Origin: Clostridiales bacterium UBA6114
GTDB taxonomy: Bacteria; Bacillota; Clostridia; Oscillospirales; Butyricicoccaceae
Length of the DNA stretch: 11,121 nt
Assembly (NCBI GenBank): GCA_002423435.1
Contig: DIWE01000038.1
Coordinates: forward strand, 1-11,121
Direction: 5' to 3'
Shown: piece by piece, positions 4,648 through 11,121 of the stretch
Numbering within the stretch: the first letter of the stretch is position 1
Layout: every line of letters starts with the position of its first letter
Notes under the pieces: model-generated
What the model saw: the letters and a program-made list of their open reading frames with translations, nothing else
The model's database searches: none
Told to the model about the DNA's origin: nothing
Position numbers and translations under genes: made by a program

Positions 4648-5505
4648 TCATGGCTTTTTGATCTTCCGCTTGAATAGAATGCCGAGCGTATTGGGGCCGC
4701 AATGGCTCGAAACAGTGCAGCCGGCATTGGTTTCAATAATCTCGTCAAAAGCGGCAAAAGCGCGGAGGCTCTCTCTCACTTTTGCAACGGTTTGCGCCGA
4801 GCACATCGGATGGGTGATAAATACCCTGCTGTAATCGATGTTTTCCCTGTCCGCCAATCTGTCCTTTACATAGTTTTCAAGACAGCGCTCAAAGCTGCCT
4901 CTGTATTTTTTCCCGACCCTCATTTTGCCTTCGATCACTTCAATGCACGGTTTGACCTGCAGGAGCTTTGCACCAATCGCCTCAAGCCCCGAACAGCGCC
5001 CGCCTTTATGTAAATAGTCGAGCCGGTCTATCACAAAGCTCGCGTCAACCCGGGGCACCGACAGTTGAAGCTCCCGGCAAATCACCTCCGGTTCAAAACC
5101 GTCCCTTGCCATCCGCGCGGCGTCATAGACGATATGGCCGCTCCCGGTGGACAGATTGCGCGAGTCGACCACATAGACATTCGGGAATTTCTGCGCGGCC
5201 AGCAGCGCGTTCTGATAACACGAGGAAAACCCCGAGCTGATACAGATATGGATAACCGCGTCACATACCGGGGAAAGCTCTTCAAACAGGCTCTCATATT
5301 CGTAAACGTTCACGGCCGCGGTTTTGCAGGTTTTTCCTTTCTCGTCGACATATCTGAATATGTCGGCAGGCGTTATATCCACGCCGTCGCGGAAGGTTTC
5401 CCCGTCAACGAGAATATGGAGAGGCGCCAGCGTGATATCAAAGTCCTTCAGGATTTTTGGGGAAAGGTCGCATGTGCTGTCCGCCGTCACTTTTATCATA
5501 TTCAT
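4648..5505 (-). CDS. DegV family fatty-acid-binding protein
   Basis: The 285-residue protein carries the DegV hallmarks. They are DSTCDLSP near the N-terminus, ISSGFSSCYQNA at about 90-101, VVDSRNLSTGSGH at about 112-124, and LDYLHKGGRCSG at about 162-173. DegV proteins are two-domain cytoplasmic proteins that bind a fatty acid. In Firmicutes the best-known relatives (FakB) present the fatty acid to the kinase FakA for phosphorylation and entry into phospholipid synthesis. No FakA-like gene is in the window, so the partner must be elsewhere. Three starts compete: GTG 5508, ATG 5505 and ATG 5499. AAGG sits four bases before 5505, which is preferred. The gene has its own promoter and is probably monocistronic. 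The family is secure; the substrate is inferred. Confidence 0.9.
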   Translation of the reverse strand: MNMIKVTADSTCDLSPKILKDFDITLAPLHILVDGETFRDGVDITPADIFRYVDEKGKTCKTAAVNVYEYESLFEELSPVCDAVIHICISSGFSSCYQNALLAAQKFPNVYVVDSRNLSTGSGHIVYDAARMARDGFEPEVICRELQLSVPRVDASFVIDRLDYLHKGGRCSGLEAIGAKLLQVKPCIEVIEGKMRVGKKYRGSFERCLENYVKDRLADRENIDYSRVFITHPMCSAQTVAKVRESLRAFAAFDEIIETNAGCTVSSHCGPNTLGILFKRKIKKP

Positions 5506-5531
5506 CACGCCTTTTTTAACCGTTATTAATA

Positions 5532-5560
5532 CTTATATACCATTTTATGGAGAAAATCAA
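5532..5560 (-). promoter_or_regulatory. Promoter of the DegV gene
   Basis: On the minus strand TTGATT (5555-5560) and TATAAG (5532-5537) are 17 bases apart. Transcription would begin near 5525, about 20 bases before the start codon. It lies between the upstream membrane-protein gene and DegV, so DegV can be expressed separately from that gene. Confidence 0.55.
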
Positions 5561-5585
5561 ATCGGTATTTATTGCGATAAGGAAC

Positions 5586-6356
5586 TTAACCGTTTTTGTC
5601 CGTACTCAGCAGCTTGCTTTTCAGTTTCTGCCATGCATCGTCATATTTGAAAGACTTCAGTCTCGGGAAAGCGCGGGCAAGCCTGATATCCTGAAACTTA
5701 TTTAAATTGATCAGCTTCCTGACGCGCTCGCTGTAAAACTCGCTCTCCTCAAATCGGTCAAGCAGCGCGTTTTTCAGGCCCTCCGCCCGCTTTGCGGACT
5801 GCTCCACAAAACGGTTAAAGGCGGACTGGATTTCCTCAAGCCTCCCGTTGAGAAGGAGCATATGCCGCACCGTGACGGATAAATCAAGCGTGACGGCGAT
5901 AAAAATAAATGCGGCGCAGGCAATCAGCGCGAAATCGGGCAGCCTGTCTGTGAGCCTTTCGACAAAGGGGTGGATAACCCTTATGAGCAGCACCGACAAA
6001 GCGCCGAAAACCACCGCCCCGAGCAGGCAGACCCGCCCCTGGAGATTGAAGCGTTTATGGGAATAATCCCACCATTTCGCGTGGAACAGGCTCTCAAGCA
6101 AAACGGCGGTGATATATTCCACCGTACAGGTCAAAAGCATGCCGGCCAGGAACAGAATAATAATATTGTCCGTTCTCTGATGCAAGAAGTATATGGCGGT
6201 CAGCGCCCCGAAGCCGTATACCGGACACACGGGGCCATTTAAGAAGCCCCGGTTCACAAGGTTGCGCTCACTGACCGAGCAAACGGCCGATTCATAGGCC
6301 CATCCCAAAAAACTATATGTAATCAGCCATAAAAAATATTTTGACAAAAGAAGCAA
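5586..6356 (-). CDS. PF06541-type multi-pass membrane protein (putative ABC transporter permease family)
   Basis: The N-terminal portion carries the family signature: YSFLGWAYES, RGFLNGPVCPVYGFGALT, EYITAVLLE, WWDYSHKRFNLQGRVCL. Five or so hydrophobic segments span about residues 5-20, 40-60, 67-87, 110-127 and 143-165. The last roughly 85 residues are a charged helical cytoplasmic tail. Members are annotated as putative ABC transporter permeases, but no transported substrate or ATPase partner is established and none is adjacent here. The reading frame opens at a GTG (6365) that overlaps the GAGG ribosome binding site. A TTG at 6356 lies seven bases after that site and gives a start similar to that of relatives, so it is chosen. 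No promoter was found; the stretch upstream holds a repeat element. Membrane location is secure; function is not known. Confidence 0.85.
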   Translation of the reverse strand: MLLLSKYFLWLITYSFLGWAYESAVCSVSERNLVNRGFLNGPVCPVYGFGALTAIYFLHQRTDNIIILFLAGMLLTCTVEYITAVLLESLFHAKWWDYSHKRFNLQGRVCLLGAVVFGALSVLLIRVIHPFVERLTDRLPDFALIACAAFIFIAVTLDLSVTVRHMLLLNGRLEEIQSAFNRFVEQSAKRAEGLKNALLDRFEESEFYSERVRKLINLNKFQDIRLARAFPRLKSFKYDDAWQKLKSKLLSTDKNG

Positions 6357-6391
6357 ATAAAGCACCTCAGTCCCGAGATTAAGGGTTTGTT

Positions 6392-6562
6392 CTTAAGGAA
6401 ATACTGATTAATCCGGCGCGAGTGGATTTGCGAGAGATTTTTCGCCCATGCAAGGCGGAAAAGGCGAGAATATCCGTTGATATTTAAGCCTTTGACAACG
6501 AAGCAGGGGCTGAAAAGATCCGCAATGCCGCCGTGCTCGGATTAAATCGGTGTTTCCTTAAG
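6392..6562. repeat. MITE-like element with terminal inverted repeats
   Basis: About 170 bases are bounded by inverted repeats. The left end reads CTTAAGGAAATACTGATT (6392-6409) and continues AATCCG. The right end, at 6538-6562, is its complement with two substitutions and one extra base. Both substitutions become G-U pairs in plus-strand RNA, so the fold is kept. Both ends begin at a TTAA. The interior has no coding capacity and contains a smaller CGTTG/CAACG stem. The structure fits a miniature inverted-repeat element moved by a transposase encoded elsewhere. Confidence 0.6.
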
Positions 6563-6597
6563 TTATATGTGCGAAGCTTTCCGATAAGACTGTATTT

Positions 6598-8277
6598 TCA
6601 GCGCCTTGACTTGAACATGGAAATCAGCAGTCCGAAAACAATAACGGCGGAGAGCGCCATGCCGGTTTTCAGCACCGTGATGTTGATAGCGGCCATCGCG
6701 CCGTTTGCATTTGCGCCAAGTCCCGCGCTGATCAGAACTCCGGCGAGGATAATGCTTACTGAAAGCAGTATAACGCTTGCGGAGATCCTGTTGGAAATCC
6801 GCTCCAGGCGCCTTTGCAGCTGATCCATCCCCTTCATCTCAAATAAAAGGGCAAAGTCTTCATCCTCCGCTTTGCGAAGGAGGTTTCGCATCGCGGAGGG
6901 GAATTCGCTTACAAGCTTTTGGTAATTCCACAGGCTCTTTTTTATTTGGCTTTTCATTTTATCAACTGAAAACGACCGATAAAGCAGCTTTTTTGCGATA
7001 GGCTCCGCGATCACAAACGAGTTTAACTCCGGGTCCAGCTTTTCGATCAGGCTTTGAAGGGTACCCAGGCTTTTCGCTATCAGCGCAAATTCACGGGGTA
7101 TTCTGATATGATTAATAAACGCGATCCGAAAGATATCATGAAGCATTTGATCGATCTTCATTTCGCTCATGGGCATGGTAAGGTATTTCTCGATGATCGC
7201 ATCGATATCCCTTTCAAATCTTTTGATATTGTTTCGATCGCAAACAGCGTCCATATCGAGGATGGAATTTAACACCATGCGGCTGTCTCTGGAGACAACG
7301 CCGACAAAAAAGTCCGAGATCATGCTTTTTCGGGATTCATTGAGGGTCCCCACCATCCCCAGATCGAGAAAGATGATCGTCCCGTCCGGCATTACCTGAA
7401 TGTTGCCCGGATGCGGGTCGGCGTGGAAAAAGCCGTCTCTTAAAATCTGGCCGCATATGGACGCCGCAAGCCTCTCGGCGACCATCCTTCGGTCGACGCC
7501 CGCGCGATCCAGAGCGTCTACATCGCTTACCTTGATGCCCTCCACGTATTCCATGGTCAAAACGCGCTTTGTCGTATAAATCCATTTGACCTTCGGCACC
7601 GTGACGCCCTCGTCCCGACTGAAATTGCGCAGGAAGGTATCCGCGTTTTCTCCCTCTTTTGTAAAATCCAGTTCGTTTTTTATCGTATTCTCAAAGTCCG
7701 CCACCATGCCTGAAAAATCGTAGAGCTCTCCGTATTTTGTATGGCGGTCGACAAAATGCGCCATTTCCTTCAGAATGCCCAGATCCTGCTCTATGATCCC
7801 CTCGATTCCCGGCCGCTGCACCTTTACGGCGACCTGTTTGCCGGTAATCAGTCTCGCGCGATGCACCTGGGATATCGATGCCGCGGCCACGGGCTCCTCG
7901 TCAAATTCCCGATAGATATTATTGAGCCTGTCGCCGAATTCCGTTTCAATGAGCGCTTTCGCATCGCAAAACGGGAACGGCTGCACCGAATCCTGCAGCA
8001 TTTTAAGCTCCGCGATAACATCGGCAGGCAATATATCCTGTCTGATGCTTAAAATTTGGCCGGCCTTGACAAATGCCGGCCCCAGTTCCTCCAAAGCAAG
8101 CCGCAGTCTTTTTCCGGTCGATGCCCCGGCGTTGTCGTGGGCAGCGCCTCTATTGGAAGCTCTCCGTATACCCTTCAGAGGATTTAAAAGGCCAAGCTGC
8201 TTTAATATCAACCCGAAGCCGTGCTTTGTAAAAACGGAGATAATCTCCCCGTATCGTTTGATATTTTGCGTTTTCAC
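6598..8277 (-). CDS. ABC1/UbiB/AarF family atypical kinase-like protein
   Basis: The 559-residue protein shows the family order of motifs. KAGQ (71-74) lies in the N-terminal extension, the Ala-rich loop AAASISQ is at 131-137, and the nucleotide-binding lysine is K152. ELDF is at 202-205, the catalytic-loop-like HADPHPGN at 285-292, and metal-binding DLG at 305-307. Two hydrophobic helices near the C-terminus anchor it in the membrane, ending in SMFKSRR. Relatives (UbiB, COQ8) support ubiquinone synthesis, through ATPase or protein-kinase-like activity on lipid-bound complexes. A fermentative Clostridia host would probably lack ubiquinone, so the role here is probably in lipid or envelope biology. 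The GTG start overlaps the preceding stop as GTGA, indicating translational coupling to the phasin-like gene. It is the last gene of the TetR-led operon. Confidence 0.92.
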   Translation of the reverse strand: MKTQNIKRYGEIISVFTKHGFGLILKQLGLLNPLKGIRRASNRGAAHDNAGASTGKRLRLALEELGPAFVKAGQILSIRQDILPADVIAELKMLQDSVQPFPFCDAKALIETEFGDRLNNIYREFDEEPVAAASISQVHRARLITGKQVAVKVQRPGIEGIIEQDLGILKEMAHFVDRHTKYGELYDFSGMVADFENTIKNELDFTKEGENADTFLRNFSRDEGVTVPKVKWIYTTKRVLTMEYVEGIKVSDVDALDRAGVDRRMVAERLAASICGQILRDGFFHADPHPGNIQVMPDGTIIFLDLGMVGTLNESRKSMISDFFVGVVSRDSRMVLNSILDMDAVCDRNNIKRFERDIDAIIEKYLTMPMSEMKIDQMLHDIFRIAFINHIRIPREFALIAKSLGTLQSLIEKLDPELNSFVIAEPIAKKLLYRSFSVDKMKSQIKKSLWNYQKLVSEFPSAMRNLLRKAEDEDFALLFEMKGMDQLQRRLERISNRISASVILLSVSIILAGVLISAGLGANANGAMAAINITVLKTGMALSAVIVFGLLISMFKSRR

Positions 8278-8600
8278 TCTTTAGATATTCCCTGTTCCCG
8301 AAGGACAAGCCGCACCTGTTCCTTTACAATCTCCCTGATATCGTCCTTTGTGACAAGATCTTCCTTCCTTGCCACATTCACATGGTCCAGCGCTTTTATG
8401 ACCTCGCTCTGGATCAGCTTTTTGAGCTCCTCGCGCTGCTCTTCGCCTTTTTGCATAAGCTCGACGGCAAACTGCCGGGCGTCTTTTCTTGCCACCTCGC
8501 CTCTGCTGACCAGCTCTTCCACCAGCTCCTCCACCTTTTCACGCGAATACATCAAAAGTCCCAGCCCTAAGTTTATTGACTTCTCAAATGAATTTGACAT
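8274..8600 (-). CDS. Phasin-like coiled-coil protein
   Basis: The 108-residue protein starts with a short, mildly hydrophobic amphipathic stretch (INLGLGLLMYSREKVEELVE). A long charged helix follows, rich in Glu, Lys and Arg, up to about residue 70. After a break, a second helix begins near KEDLVTKDDI. This pattern fits the small Firmicutes proteins annotated as phasin family (PhaF-type), which coat hydrophobic surfaces in polyester-producing bacteria. No polyester synthase is seen, so a role at lipid surfaces or with the adjacent membrane kinase is more plausible here. The ATG at 8600 follows GAGGAG by eight bases; the GTG at 8609 overlaps that site and is rejected. The gene is 15 bases from the TetR gene and overlaps the next gene by four. 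The family name is by overall resemblance. Confidence 0.75.
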   Translation of the reverse strand: MSNSFEKSINLGLGLLMYSREKVEELVEELVSRGEVARKDARQFAVELMQKGEEQREELKKLIQSEVIKALDHVNVARKEDLVTKDDIREIVKEQVRLVLREQGISKE

Positions 8601-8615
8601 CAAACGCACTCCTCT

Positions 8616-9197
8616 CTAATTTAACAGGCTTTCCGCCAGGTTTAATGATTCAAAGGCGCCGTCCCGGTCCGAGCCGAGTATGATTTGAATTGATGTTCCG
8701 AACAAAGCGCCAAAAATTAATTTTGCCATGCATTTCGGGGAATATTCAGGCCGAATCTTCTCGATCGCCGTATGAACCGACAGATTTTTTTCAATGATTT
8801 CCGTTATGGCGTCAAACAGCCCTTTAAGCTGCTCCCTGAACGAAGGAATCCATAAAGACTGGGCTGTAAAATCGACAAAAAGCCTTAAGAGATTGGGGTT
8901 TTCCTTGATCAGCTCCTTAAAATACCTTACGAGCGACGAAAGCTTATCCTTTGCATGCGCGGTCGATTTCAGCGTGGCCTCTATCTCATTTTGATATTGC
9001 TCCATCATCATGCGGATCACTTCACTGAATAATGTTTCCTTATTTTTATAGTAATATGTCAGCTGGCTTAACGCGACGCCCGCTTCATCGGCAATATTTC
9101 GCATGGACACATTGGCATATCCTCTCGATGAAAGGCATAGGAAGGCTGTCGTAAGAATTTTCCCGGATGTATTTTCCTTATCTGTTTTTTGCGGCAT
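8616..9197 (-). CDS. TetR family transcriptional regulator
   Basis: The 193-residue protein has the TetR N-terminal DNA-binding domain. A helix spans about 9-25 (TSGKILTTAFLCLSSRGY) and the helix-turn-helix spans about 30-52. The latter contains SMRNIADEAGVALSQLTYYY and is followed by the usual KNKETLF. The C-terminal region (about 60-193) is all-helical and poorly conserved, as expected of the ligand-binding and dimerisation domain. The start at 9197 follows GGAGGT by eight bases; upstream in-frame codons would cross the promoter. It is the first gene of an operon with the phasin-like protein and the UbiB-like protein. A palindrome lies right at the predicted transcription start, so it very likely represses its own operon. 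TetR members beside lipid genes often sense fatty acids or acyl-CoA, but the ligand here is unknown. Confidence 0.92.
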   Translation of the reverse strand: MPQKTDKENTSGKILTTAFLCLSSRGYANVSMRNIADEAGVALSQLTYYYKNKETLFSEVIRMMMEQYQNEIEATLKSTAHAKDKLSSLVRYFKELIKENPNLLRLFVDFTAQSLWIPSFREQLKGLFDAITEIIEKNLSVHTAIEKIRPEYSPKCMAKLIFGALFGTSIQIILGSDRDGAFESLNLAESLLN

Positions 9198-9219
9198 GCG
9201 GCTGCACCTCCAGATTATT

Positions 9220-9235
9220 GGTCGTACGTACGTCC
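9220..9235. promoter_or_regulatory. Palindromic operator of the TetR operon
   Basis: A 16-base near-perfect palindrome, GGTCGTACGTACGTCC, has a perfect CGTACGTACG core and one mismatched pair (positions 3 and 14). It begins three bases after the -10 box and covers the expected transcription start. Length, symmetry and place all fit a TetR-dimer site that represses the operon. Confidence 0.65.
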
Positions 9236-9237
9236 TA

Positions 9238-9266
9238 ATTTTAATTCGTTTCTCCCCCGTTGTCAA
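9238..9266 (-). promoter_or_regulatory. Consensus promoter of the TetR-phasin-UbiB operon
   Basis: On the minus strand a perfect -35 box TTGACA (9261-9266) and a -10 box TAAAAT (9238-9243) are 17 bases apart. Such a strong promoter normally needs a repressor, which agrees with the palindrome directly downstream. Confidence 0.8.
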
Positions 9267-9310
9267 GCGGTGCCTTATATTACATAAGAAACCGGGATGG
9301 ATCATTAATC

Positions 9311-9340
9311 TTGATGTTATGCTCAGATTCAGAGTATAAT
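9311..9340 (+). promoter_or_regulatory. Promoter of the uridine-kinase-like gene
   Basis: TTGATG (9311-9316) and a perfect TATAAT (9335-9340) are 18 bases apart. Transcription would start near 9347, so the in-frame ATG at 9314 cannot be translated from this promoter. This supports the downstream TTG start at 9377. Confidence 0.6.
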
Positions 9341-9376
9341 AAAAATGTAGATTTTAAGGAAGGGACCGGAAATACG

Positions 9377-10447
9377 TTGCGGAACATCCTGATATCGCAT
9401 TGCTTCAAATATCCCGGGATGGAATTGCCGGATTATATCAAACTGATCTATCAGAATGAATTCGGCGGCGGCCACATGATTTCAGATTTATCCGAAAGCG
9501 AGCGGTTTTTAAGAACGGAATTCGAAACGGCATCGCGTGAGAGCCGTCCGGAAAGCTTACCGTTCACCGAAGCGATCGGAAACGGCCTTTGCCGGATGCA
9601 TTTAAGTCCGTCTTATATCAAGCCGGATGAGCTTTCAGTGCCGAACCTTCTCTTTGCCGCCACGGCAAATACCCATCAAGGCTCTGTGTCCGAATTTCAA
9701 AAGAAGGCTTCCCTTTTGCATGAATTGGCGGCTCGGAAGCTGTTGCCTCTGGATAAGGACAGCGTAAAAGCGTATTTGGAGGAATACCTTTCAAAGGGAT
9801 GCCCGCCTGTTCGCCACAGCGAAGCCTACCGAGAAACATATCACCCGCATTACCGGGTGGTCAAGACGGCTTACGCCGATTATTTTCCCCTTTTCCGGGC
9901 GATACAAAAGCTTAGCAGCGGCGGCCGTCCCATCATCGTTGCAATCGACGGCAGATGCGCGAGCGGAAAATCGACGCTTGCCGACCGGTTAGCGGAAGTG
10001 TTCGGCTGCAATGTATTTCATATGGACGATTTCTTCCTGCCGTCTCATATGCGGACAAAAGAGCGCCTCTCCCGGCCGGGCGGAAATATTGATCATGAGC
10101 GCTTTGCAAAAGAAGTGCTCACACCTCTGGCCGAAGGGCGGGACGTATGTTTCCAGCCCTATGACTGCGCGGCGGGCAGGTTGAAACCGCCGGTATCTAT
10201 GCCGGCCGGACCCATTTCGGTCGTGGAGGGCAGTTATTCTCACCACCCCGCATTTTCGGACCGTTTTGATCTTCGGGTGTTTCTGACATGCTCGTCCGAG
10301 GCGCAAAAGCAGCGCCTGCTTTTGCGGGAGGGACAAAACAGGCTGGATCGTTTTATAAACGAGTGGATCCCGATGGAGGAGCTTTATTTCCGCACCTTTT
10401 TGATTCCGGAGCGCTGCGATCTTTCATTTGACACAACAGCCTTTTAA
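9377..10447 (+). CDS. Two-domain protein with a C-terminal uridine-kinase-like P-loop domain
   Basis: The product is 356 residues from a TTG start. The C-terminal half (about 180-356) is a P-loop kinase of the uridine kinase/phosphoribulokinase type. It has the Walker A motif GRCASGKST with K198, then HMDDFF at 215-220, an RPGGNIDHERF segment, and EGSYSHH near a lid region rich in Arg. The N-terminal half (about 1-175) is a separate domain. It opens with KYPGMELPDYIKLIYQNEFG, then GGGH and conserved-looking acidic helices, and I cannot assign it a known fold. Substrate is therefore uncertain: a nucleoside or another small hydroxylated compound. The start is set by the promoter at 9311-9340 and the AGGAAGGGA site 11 bases upstream. 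It is divergent from the TetR operon but has its own promoter outside the palindrome. Confidence 0.85.
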   Translation: MRNILISHCFKYPGMELPDYIKLIYQNEFGGGHMISDLSESERFLRTEFETASRESRPESLPFTEAIGNGLCRMHLSPSYIKPDELSVPNLLFAATANTHQGSVSEFQKKASLLHELAARKLLPLDKDSVKAYLEEYLSKGCPPVRHSEAYRETYHPHYRVVKTAYADYFPLFRAIQKLSSGGRPIIVAIDGRCASGKSTLADRLAEVFGCNVFHMDDFFLPSHMRTKERLSRPGGNIDHERFAKEVLTPLAEGRDVCFQPYDCAAGRLKPPVSMPAGPISVVEGSYSHHPAFSDRFDLRVFLTCSSEAQKQRLLLREGQNRLDRFINEWIPMEELYFRTFLIPERCDLSFDTTAF

Positions 10448-10514
10448 TCCTGCGGTTTGAATCCGGAATCCATATTTTAGCAAAATTACGCCCGGCAAAA
10501 CAAAGGCACAGCTC

Positions 10515-10543
10515 TTGACAATTGAGCGAGCGCGCGTTAAAAT
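10515..10543 (+). promoter_or_regulatory. Consensus promoter of the ABC transporter leader
   Basis: A perfect TTGACA (10515-10520) and TAAAAT (10538-10543) are 17 bases apart. Transcription would start near 10550, leaving an untranslated leader of about 140 bases before the ABC transporter start codon. That is long enough for a regulatory fold. Confidence 0.8.
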
Positions 10544-10586
10544 TAGAATTAAGTTTTAACGAATTTGAACCGAACAACTTATACCT

Positions 10587-10644
10587 GCAGGATCTTTCCT
10601 GCCTGACAATGACGTCTACTTTGGTAAGTAGCACGTCATTTTTT
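10587..10644 (+). terminator. Leader hairpin followed by an intrinsic terminator (putative attenuator)
   Basis: A small stem GCAGG/CCTGC (10587-10591 with 10598-10602) is followed by a terminator hairpin. There, AATGACG (10608-10614) pairs with CGTCATT (10634-10640), and after an internal bulge CTACTT (10616-10621) pairs with AAGTAG (10626-10631) around a TGGT loop. Six Ts close it. It lies downstream of the promoter but 48 bases before the start codon, so transcription would stop before the gene unless the terminator is prevented. It could also end read-through from the kinase-like gene. Confidence 0.65.
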
Positions 10645-10691
10645 GCATTTTCAGGGGCAAATTCATTCACCGGAGGAAGGTTTGATATCAG

Positions 10692-11121
10692 TTGATTAAG
10701 ATGGAGAATATCGACAAGTATTTCGGCAGGCTTCATGTGCTGAAAAACATAAACCTACATATCAAAACCGGAGAGAAGCTGGTCGTGATAGGGCCTTCCG
10801 GCTCCGGCAAAAGTACCCTGATCCGGTGCATCAATTATCTCGAAAAGCCCACGTCCGGCAAAATTACGGTCGACGGCGTGGACCTCACCGCGCACAAGGC
10901 GCCCGTTACAAAGGTCAGGCAATCGGTGGCGATGGTCTTTCAAAGCTTTAACCTCTATCCCCATAAAACGGTGCTCGAGAACCTCACGCTCGCGCCGATC
11001 AAGGTACAAAAGGTCGACAGGAAGAAGGCCGAAGAGACCGGCCTTAGGTATCTTGAGCGGGTCGGGCTCAGCAGCAAGGCCGACAGCTACCCCTCGCAGC
11101 TGTCCGGCGGGCAGCAGCAGC
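10692..11121 (+). CDS. Polar amino acid ABC transporter ATP-binding protein (partial)
   Basis: Only the first 143 codons are present; the gene continues past the window. The product opens MIKMENIDKYFGRLHVLKNI, typical of the GlnQ/HisP group. It contains Walker A GPSGSGKST (G34-T42, with K40), ESEK-type spacing after IRCINYLEKP, the Q-loop region MVFQSFNLYPHKTVLEN, and the start of the ABC signature, LSGGQQQ, at the very edge. This ATPase energises import of a polar amino acid together with a permease and an extracytoplasmic binding protein, probably encoded just downstream. The TTG start at 10692 is chosen because it restores the usual MIxM N-terminus and lies closer to the GGAGGAAGG site (10672-10680) than the ATG at 10701. 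The leader carries a terminator, so regulation by attenuation is likely. The substrate cannot be read from the ATPase. Confidence 0.93.
   Translation, partial: MIKMENIDKYFGRLHVLKNINLHIKTGEKLVVIGPSGSGKSTLIRCINYLEKPTSGKITVDGVDLTAHKAPVTKVRQSVAMVFQSFNLYPHKTVLENLTLAPIKVQKVDRKKAEETGLRYLERVGLSSKADSYPSQLSGGQQQ

Noticed and set aside
9314..9376. Upstream in-frame ATG (9314) as the start of the kinase-like gene
   Set aside because: It lies between or within the promoter boxes at 9311-9340 and lacks a ribosome binding site.
10550..10650. T-box riboswitch in the ABC transporter leader
   Set aside because: The conserved T-box antiterminator sequence (AGGGTGGTACCGCG type) is absent and the leader is too short.
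10609..10695. A 28-codon Ser/Thr-rich frame ending in a four-base overlap with the ABC transporter start
   Set aside because: It has no ribosome binding site and lies inside the terminator hairpin. A leader peptide is possible but not supported.

Overview
The window looks like a chromosomal segment from a Gram-positive, anaerobic, Clostridia-type bacterium, most likely near Oscillospiraceae/Ruminococcaceae. The signs are strong GGAGG ribosome binding sites, GTG/TTG starts, DegV, a PF06541-type membrane protein, a short Firmicutes phasin-like protein and a polar amino acid ABC transporter ATPase. The genus is an inference. The main body has moderate to high GC. The leftmost kilobase is clearly more AT-rich.

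Layout, left to right. Bases 1-24 resemble the terminal inverted repeat of an IS256-family insertion sequence whose body lies outside the window. Next is an AT-rich PilZ (c-di-GMP receptor) gene on the minus strand, with its own promoter and terminator. From about 830 to 2000 is an accessory-looking strip. It holds an orphan terminator, a long hairpin, a 58-residue ribbon-helix-helix-type protein with an inverted-repeat operator over its promoter, a 101-residue helical protein of unknown function, the start of a lost downstream gene, and several hairpins.

The centrepiece is 2067-4458: a family 2A encapsulin shell protein (SrpI type) followed, with overlap, by its cargo, a SufS-like cysteine desulfurase with an N-terminal extension. 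Together they should form a protein nanocompartment that processes cysteine sulfur. In characterised relatives it stores elemental sulfur. The encapsulin start is preceded by mutually exclusive RNA hairpins, one of which masks the ribosome binding site. This is the most interesting system in the window.

Convergent to it are two minus-strand genes: a DegV fatty-acid-binding protein with its own promoter, and a PF06541 membrane protein. A roughly 170-bp MITE-like element with terminal inverted repeats follows. Next comes a minus-strand operon, TetR regulator, then phasin-like protein, then ABC1/UbiB-family kinase-like protein. It has a consensus promoter and a palindrome at the transcription start, which suggests autoregulation.

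Divergent from that operon is a plus-strand two-domain protein ending in a uridine-kinase-like P-loop domain. The window ends inside a polar amino acid ABC transporter ATPase gene. That gene has a consensus promoter and a leader with an intrinsic terminator before the start codon, which looks like an attenuator. No tRNA, rRNA or CRISPR array was seen.
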